In this document: positions 5,845 to 9,911 of the stretch, piece after piece | Layout: each line of letters opens with the position of its first letter | How positions within the stretch are numbered: the stretch's first letter is position 1 | Assembly: GCA_903907475.1 (NCBI GenBank) | Contig: CAIVOB010000194.1 | Location: 1 to 9,911, forward strand | DNA from: Candidatus Omnitrophota bacterium | Lineage (GTDB): Bacteria; Omnitrophota; Gorgyraeia; Gygaellales; Profunditerraquicolaceae | Direction of reading: 5' to 3' | Length of the DNA: 9,911 bases | Translations under genes and position numbers: made by a program | The notes under the pieces: generated by a model | Told to the model about the DNA's origin: nothing | The model's database searches: none | What the model saw: the letters and a program-made list of their open reading frames with translations, nothing else

Positions 5845-6195
5845 ATGTACAGAACAATGTTAAAATCTAAAATTCATCGCGCCACGGTGACGGAAGCCAA
5901 CCTTACTTATGAAGGCAGTATTACGATTGATGCCGACTTGCTCCAGGCGGCGGATATTTTGGAGCATGAAAAAGTGGAGGTTTTAAATTTAAATAACGGA
6001 CAGCGTTTGGAAACTTACGCCATCGCCGGAAAATCTAAGAGTGGGATTGTCTGCCTTAATGGCGCGGCGGCGCGTGGAGCCTGTCCTGGAGATTTGATTA
6101 TCATTGTTTCTTATGTTCTTCTCGATAACGAAAAAGCTAAAACCTTAAAATCAAAAATCATTAAAGTCAATGCACGAAACCGAATTAAAAATTAA
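5845..6195 (+). CDS. panD: Aspartate 1-decarboxylase (pyruvoyl enzyme)
   Basis: Makes beta-alanine from aspartate for pantothenate and hence CoA. The 116-aa proenzyme has the self-cleavage site G24-S25 in YEGSITID; S25 becomes the pyruvoyl group. Substrate-binding R54 and the catalytic Y58 (RLETY, 54-58) are at the canonical positions, and NGAAARGACPGD (72-83) matches the conserved C-terminal block. The N-terminal MYRTMLKSKIHRATVTEANL is typical. GGGAGAAG lies upstream of the ATG, which starts 2 bases after the ackA stop. Its 3' end overlaps def by 26 bases. The functional link to its neighbours is that Pta uses CoA derivatives. No panB or panC is in view. Confidence 0.96.
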   Translation: MYRTMLKSKIHRATVTEANLTYEGSITIDADLLQAADILEHEKVEVLNLNNGQRLETYAIAGKSKSGIVCLNGAAARGACPGDLIIIVSYVLLDNEKAKTLKSKIIKVNARNRIKN

Positions 6196-6688
6196 AGTTT
6201 TCGGCGCGGCAATTTTAAGAAAAAAAGCTCAACCGATAAAATTTGTTACTCTTGAACATCGTAAGTTATTAAGCCAGATGGCTCAAACGATGTATACGGA
6301 TACCGGGATTGGCTTGGCGGCTCCACAGGTTGGCATTGGCGTGCAGTTGGTTGTCGCCGATATCGGTCAAGGGTTATATAAATTAATTAATCCGCGGATT
6401 GTTAAGCGTCAGGGGCAACAGGTGATTAAAGAAGGGTGCTTAAGCGTTCCGGGTATTTGTATTAGAGTGAAACGTGCCAAACGGGTTTGGGTTGAGGCTT
6501 TGGACGAGGATAACAAGATGGTAAAAATTCAAGCGCAAGACCTTTTTGCTTGTGTCCTGCAGCATGAAATTGACCATCTTAAAGGTAAGTTGATTGTTGA
6601 TTACGCTTCACTTTTAGAGAAAATAAAAATTAAAAGAAAGCTTGCGGCATTAAAAATTACCAGTCGGAGTTGTGATTTGAAAATTTAG
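6170..6688 (+). CDS. def: Peptide deformylase
   Basis: A metal-dependent enzyme that removes the formyl group from the N-terminal methionine of new proteins. The three diagnostic motifs are present: GIGLAAPQVG (46-55), EGCLS (88-92, metal ligand C90), and HEIDH (132-136, metal ligands H132 and H136 with catalytic E133). At 172 aa the length is normal, with a short basic, helical C-terminal tail. The ATG at 6170 lies within the last codons of panD (26-base overlap) and has no clear ribosome binding site, so translation is probably coupled to panD. No better start exists nearby, since KIKVFGAAILRKKA must be included as the N-terminal strand. fmt, its frequent neighbour, is not in the window. 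Confidence 0.95.
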   Translation: MHETELKIKVFGAAILRKKAQPIKFVTLEHRKLLSQMAQTMYTDTGIGLAAPQVGIGVQLVVADIGQGLYKLINPRIVKRQGQQVIKEGCLSVPGICIRVKRAKRVWVEALDEDNKMVKIQAQDLFACVLQHEIDHLKGKLIVDYASLLEKIKIKRKLAALKITSRSCDLKI

Positions 6689-6736
6689 TCAGAAGTGGTT
6701 AGTTGTTAATGCATTTATCAAAAAGGGATAACAGTT

Positions 6737-7648
6737 ATGTATGATTTGATTATTATCGGAGGCGGTCCGGCGGGGTTAACTGCGGCTTTGTATGCCGGGC
6801 GCAGCCGTTTGAATACTTTAGTACTTGAGAAAATGGCGGTGGGAGGCAGAATTTTAATGAGCGAAACGATTGAAAATTACCCTGGTTTTCCTCAAAGTAT
6901 TTCTACCGTGGAATTAATGGGCCGCATGGAAGAACAGGTTAGGAAATTAGGCGTTAAAATTGAAAGCGCTGAAGTATTAGAGCTGGATTGTTTAAAAAAA
7001 GAAGTAAAAACTACTAATGGTAAATTTGATACCCGCGCGATTATTGTCGCCAGCGGTGCGCGCGCGAGAAAATTAAACGTGCCCGGTGAAGAGAAATTTA
7101 CCGGACGTGGAGTTTCTTACTGTGCTACCTGTGACGCGCCGTTTTTTAAAGATAAAAAAGTGGTGGTTGTCGGAGGCGGTAATGCTGTGGCGGAAGAAGC
7201 AATTTATCTAAGTCGTTTTGCTCAAACCGTTTCGATTATTCACCGCCGGCAAGATTTACGCGCAGATTCGATACTGCAAGAGCGGCTATTAGCGAATCAT
7301 AAAATTAATTTTATCTTAAGTAGCGTTGTGACTGAAATTAAAGGGGCACAGAAGGTGCAAGCGGTCGTGATTAAAGATCTGCTGAATCTTACGGAAAGGG
7401 ATTTTATTTGTGACGGGGTTTTTATTTATATCGGATATGATCCGGATACGGGTTTTTTGAAAAATAAATTAAATTTTGACGAAAAAGGTTTTATATTAAC
7501 CGATGATAAAATGTTTACATCCACCAGCGGTATATTTGCTTGTGGTGATTGTCGACAGAAAAGTTTATATCAGGTGATTAACGCTTGCGGAGATGGCGCA
7601 GTGGCAGCTGATTCTGCTTATAAATTTATTTCCAGCCAGGAGAGGTAG
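6737..7648 (+). CDS. trxB: Thioredoxin reductase (NADPH, FAD)
   Basis: A 303-aa low-molecular-weight flavoenzyme that passes electrons from NADPH through FAD and a redox disulfide to thioredoxin. The FAD site is GGGPAG (8-13) with IENYPGFP (46-53). The redox pair is C129-A-T-C132 in SYCATCDAPF. The NADPH fold is VVVGGGNAVAEEA (143-155), with HRR (169-171) and R175 placed to bind the 2'-phosphate, which favours NADPH over NADH. The second FAD contact is FACGDC (267-272) followed by YQVINACGDGAVAA. The usual GGGN(S/T)AVEEA is here GGGNAVAEEA, a mild variation. AAGGGA precedes the ATG after a 48-base gap from def, the largest gap in the cluster. The partner is probably the TrxA at 2442-2762. Confidence 0.96.
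   Translation: MYDLIIIGGGPAGLTAALYAGRSRLNTLVLEKMAVGGRILMSETIENYPGFPQSISTVELMGRMEEQVRKLGVKIESAEVLELDCLKKEVKTTNGKFDTRAIIVASGARARKLNVPGEEKFTGRGVSYCATCDAPFFKDKKVVVVGGGNAVAEEAIYLSRFAQTVSIIHRRQDLRADSILQERLLANHKINFILSSVVTEIKGAQKVQAVVIKDLLNLTERDFICDGVFIYIGYDPDTGFLKNKLNFDEKGFILTDDKMFTSTSGIFACGDCRQKSLYQVINACGDGAVAADSAYKFISSQER
7638..7645 (+). promoter_or_regulatory. Strong ribosome binding site of pckG inside the trxB 3' end
   Basis: AGGAGAGG is the best anti-16S match I see in the cluster. It lies in the last codons of trxB, with the AGGAG core 6 bases before the pckG ATG at 7649. It confirms that start and suggests strong translation initiation of pckG. Confidence 0.7.
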
Positions 7649-9445
7649 ATGGAAAAAGTTCCGACGTTAAATAAAAAACTTATTGATTGGGTTAAATTAA
7701 TGGCGAAGCTTTGCGCTCCGGAGCGAATTGTTTGGATTGACGGAACAGATGAGCAGAAGTTAAAATTGGAAAAAGAAGCGGTAGCGCAGGGAGAGTTAAT
7801 TCGTTTAAATCCTGAAAAATTGCCGGGTTGTTTTTTGCATCGTACCGCACATGATGATGTCGCGCGGACGGAGCATTTGACGTTTATTTGTACTAAAAAT
7901 AAACAAACTGTCGGACCGAACAATAACTGGATGTCTCCGGCGAGCGCTTATCGTAAAGCTAAGGCGATATTTAAAGGAGCAATGCGCGGCCGAACGATGT
8001 ATGTTATTCCGTTTTCGATGGGTCCGGTAGGTTCAAATTTTAGTAAAATCGGAGTGGAACTTACTGATTCTCGATATGTAGTTTTGAATATGTTAATTAT
8101 GACCCGTTGCGGCGAAGCGGTTTTAAGGCAGTTAGATAAGGGCAATGAATTCACAAAATGTTTGCATTCTAAAGCGAAGTTAGATATTAAGAAAAGGTTA
8201 ATTTTACATTTTCCTGAAGATAATACTATCTGGAGCGTTAATTCCGGATATGGTGGAAATGTACTTTTGGGTAAGAAGTGCCTTTCTTTACGAATTGCCA
8301 GCTTTATTGCGCGCAAAGAGAAATGGATGGCCGAGCACATGTTAATTATGGGTGTGGAAGAACCTAATGGCCATATTGAATATGTGGTGGCAGCTTTTCC
8401 GAGCGCTTGCGGAAAAACAAATTTAGCGATGTTAGTCCCCCCGGAAGGTTTAAAAATTAAAGGGTATCGCATTTGGACGCTGGGAGACGATATTTCTTGG
8501 ATGAGAGTGGATTCTGATGGTTCGCTTTGGGCAATTAATCCGGAATCTGGATTTTTCGGCGTTGCTCCGGGAACGAACTCCATCGCTAATCCTAATATGG
8601 TGGCAACAATTAAGAAGAATACGATTTATACGAACGTGCTTTTAAAAACTGATAATACAGTTTGGTGGGAAGGCGCGGATGGAGAAGTACCGAGTCAAGG
8701 GGTAGACTGGAAGGGCCAGGCTTGGAAACCGAATACTAAGGATGCAGAAGGTAAAGTAATTAAAGGGGCGCATCCTAACGCGCGTTTTACCACTGCGATC
8801 GCGAATTGTCCTTCGGCATCTTTTAGGATTGAACAACATCACGGTGTGCCGATTTCGGCAATTATTTTTGGCGGCCGGCGAGAGCATGTCGCGCCATTGG
8901 TTTATGAAGCATTTAATTGGCAACACGGTGTTTTTGTCGGGGCAACCATGGGTTCGGAATTAACTGCGGCGCAGGTAGGAAAAATCGGGCAAGTGCGCCG
9001 TGATCCGATGGCAATGCTTCCATTCTGTGGTTATAATATGGCCGATTATTTTAAGCATTGGTTAAGCATGGGTAAAACGATGGCCAAGCCTCCCAAAATC
9101 TTTCATGTTAATTGGTTTAGAACAGATGAGCAGGGGAAATTCCTTTGGCCGGGATTTTGTGAAAATTTAAGAGTTTTAGAATGGATACTGGACCGGGTGA
9201 ACAATAAAGTTAATGCGCTGGAGACTCCGATTGGCTATCTTCCTTATCCGTTTGATATTGATCTGACGGGAATTAAATTAGTTTCGGGAGCAATGGAAAA
9301 ATTGCTTAAAGTCGAAAAAGAAGAATGGCTAGAAGAACTAAAGGGTATTCATAAATTTTTTAGTGATTTTAAGAAGGATCTCCCGCGTGAACTTTGGGAT
9401 GAATATTTTATTTTAGTGGAGAAGTTAAAACAATATGGAAAGTAA
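7649..9445 (+). CDS. pckG: Phosphoenolpyruvate carboxykinase, GTP-dependent type
   Basis: Interconverts oxaloacetate plus GTP with phosphoenolpyruvate, CO2 and GDP, in gluconeogenesis or, run backwards, in anaerobic CO2 fixation. The 598-aa length matches the GTP family. Visible sites are R73 in DDVARTEH (substrate arginine loop), K209 and H230 as likely metal ligands ([17 protein letters not shown] and [10 protein letters not shown]), and the P-loop FPSACGKTN (250-258) with the reactive active-site cysteine C254 and K256/T257. The kinase-2 aspartates are D280/D281 in LGDDISWM, followed by [30 protein letters not shown] and [14 protein letters not shown] come later. The P-loop cysteine separates it from the ATP-dependent family. 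It starts at the base after the trxB stop and overlaps purC by 11 bases. I see no defect. Confidence 0.97.
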   Translation: MEKVPTLNKKLIDWVKLMAKLCAPERIVWIDGTDEQKLKLEKEAVAQGELIRLNPEKLPGCFLHRTAHDDVARTEHLTFICTKNKQTVGPNNNWMSPASAYRKAKAIFKGAMRGRTMYVIPFSMGPVGSNFSKIGVELTDSRYVVLNMLIMTRCGEAVLRQLDKGNEFTKCLHSKAKLDIKKRLILHFPEDNTIWSVNSGYGGNVLLGKKCLSLRIASFIARKEKWMAEHMLIMGVEEPNGHIEYVVAAFPSACGKTNLAMLVPPEGLKIKGYRIWTLGDDISWMRVDSDGSLWAINPESGFFGVAPGTNSIANPNMVATIKKNTIYTNVLLKTDNTVWWEGADGEVPSQGVDWKGQAWKPNTKDAEGKVIKGAHPNARFTTAIANCPSASFRIEQHHGVPISAIIFGGRREHVAPLVYEAFNWQHGVFVGATMGSELTAAQVGKIGQVRRDPMAMLPFCGYNMADYFKHWLSMGKTMAKPPKIFHVNWFRTDEQGKFLWPGFCENLRVLEWILDRVNNKVNALETPIGYLPYPFDIDLTGIKLVSGAMEKLLKVEKEEWLEELKGIHKFFSDFKKDLPRELWDEYFILVEKLKQYGK

Positions 9446-9911
9446 GGTTTTAGTTAAAACCGATTTTAATGATCTAAAGCTTTTTCGCCGGGGTAAGGTG
9501 CGCGATGTTTATGATCTCGGGGATAAGCTTTTAATCGTTTCTACCGACCGGATTTCTTGCTTTGATGTGGTTTTACCCGATGGGATACCGCAAAAGGGCA
9601 GGGTCTTAACAAGTATTTCGACTTTTTGGTTTGAGTTTATTAAAAATATAATCGGGCATCATCTTATTACTGCGGATGTGAATCAATATCCGCAAGAATT
9701 GCAGAAATATAAGGCGGATTTATCCGAGCGTTCGATGTTAGTTTTAAAAACTAAACCTTTGCCGGTTGAATGTGTGGTGCGCGGATATCTTTCTGGTTCC
9801 GGTTGGAAAGAATATCAAAGACAGCAGTCCGTTTGTGGCATAACTTTACCTCAAGGATTAAAGGAATCGGCGCAGTTACCGGAAGTAATTTTTACTCCTT
9901 CGACGAAAGCC
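9435..9911 (+). CDS. purC: Phosphoribosylaminoimidazole-succinocarboxamide (SAICAR) synthase, 3' partial
   Basis: Catalyses the ATP-dependent ligation of aspartate to CAIR in purine synthesis. The frame is open for 159 codons to the window edge. Diagnostic blocks are [20 protein letters not shown] (18-37), [18 protein letters not shown] (38-55), [20 protein letters not shown] (98-117) and [11 protein letters not shown] (118-128). The wording [16 protein letters not shown] is of the longer SAICAR-synthase type (about 290-300 aa), so roughly half the protein is missing beyond the edge. The ATG lies 11 bases inside pckG. GGAGAAG at 9418-9424 is a possible ribosome binding site, 10 bases upstream. 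It looks intact as far as it is visible. Confidence 0.95.
   Translation, partial: MESKVLVKTDFNDLKLFRRGKVRDVYDLGDKLLIVSTDRISCFDVVLPDGIPQKGRVLTSISTFWFEFIKNIIGHHLITADVNQYPQELQKYKADLSERSMLVLKTKPLPVECVVRGYLSGSGWKEYQRQQSVCGITLPQGLKESAQLPEVIFTPSTKA

Noticed and set aside
6689..6736. Possible regulatory hairpin in the def-trxB gap (TGTTA with TAACA)
   Set aside because: Only 5 pairs over a long loop, no U-tract and no clear promoter boxes; treated as ordinary intergenic sequence with the trxB ribosome binding site.
7948..8583. Long open frame on the - strand opposite pckG (211 codons)
   Set aside because: It lies fully inside the well-supported PEP carboxykinase gene and shows no recognisable motifs or start signals; it is a shadow of codon bias in the sense gene.

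Overview
The window is entirely + strand and tightly packed; no stretch longer than about 90 bases lacks a gene. It suggests an uncultured, anaerobic or fermentative, moderately AT-rich bacterium. The evidence is a Pta-AckA acetate module, a GTP-type PEP carboxykinase, a thioredoxin/thioredoxin-reductase pair and bacterial-type PanD, Def and PurC. The interrupted gene at about 2071-2352 resembles the C-terminal end of a long uncharacterised protein family that I associate with Candidatus Omnitrophota and similar lineages. That taxonomic guess rests on memory and is only moderately supported.

Region 1 (1 to about 2075) is the right end of an integrated mobile element. It holds the last 16 codons of an unknown gene, a small acidic hypothetical protein, a 56-aa winged-helix/excisionase-like protein and a 564-aa large serine recombinase. 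A perfect consensus sigma70-type promoter (TTGACA, 17-bp spacer, TATAAT) at 183-211 sits about 26 bases before the ATG of the small DNA-binding protein. It is flanked by a 7-bp inverted repeat, and the two following genes overlap by ATGA. This looks like a self-contained, probably autoregulated integration/excision unit.

Region 2 (about 2071-2352) is the 3' remnant of a chromosomal gene. Its reading frame is already coding-like before its first ATG and runs, in another frame, under the last codons of the recombinase. The element therefore appears to have inserted inside this gene, and the recombinase appears to use a stop codon supplied by host DNA.

Region 3 (2442 to the end) is a dense chromosomal cluster, probably one long transcript: trxA, a BioD-like/DRTGG protein, a catalytic-only pta, a short ackA, panD, def, trxB, pckG and the start of purC. 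Most junctions are overlaps or gaps of 0-3 bases; only def-trxB has a gap of about 50 bases. The BioD-like/DRTGG protein followed one base later by the Pta catalytic domain has the domain order of a long enterobacterial-type Pta split into two polypeptides. Together with AckA it would convert acetyl-CoA to acetate with ATP formation. PanD feeds pantothenate/CoA synthesis, PckG links oxaloacetate and PEP, TrxA and TrxB form a thiol-redox pair, and Def and PurC are housekeeping genes.

I found no tRNA, rRNA, CRISPR array, insertion-sequence transposase, riboswitch or convincing intrinsic terminator. The points most worth following up are the integration junction with its chimeric recombinase end, the ideal promoter/operator arrangement of the integration unit, the split Pta and the compact AckA.
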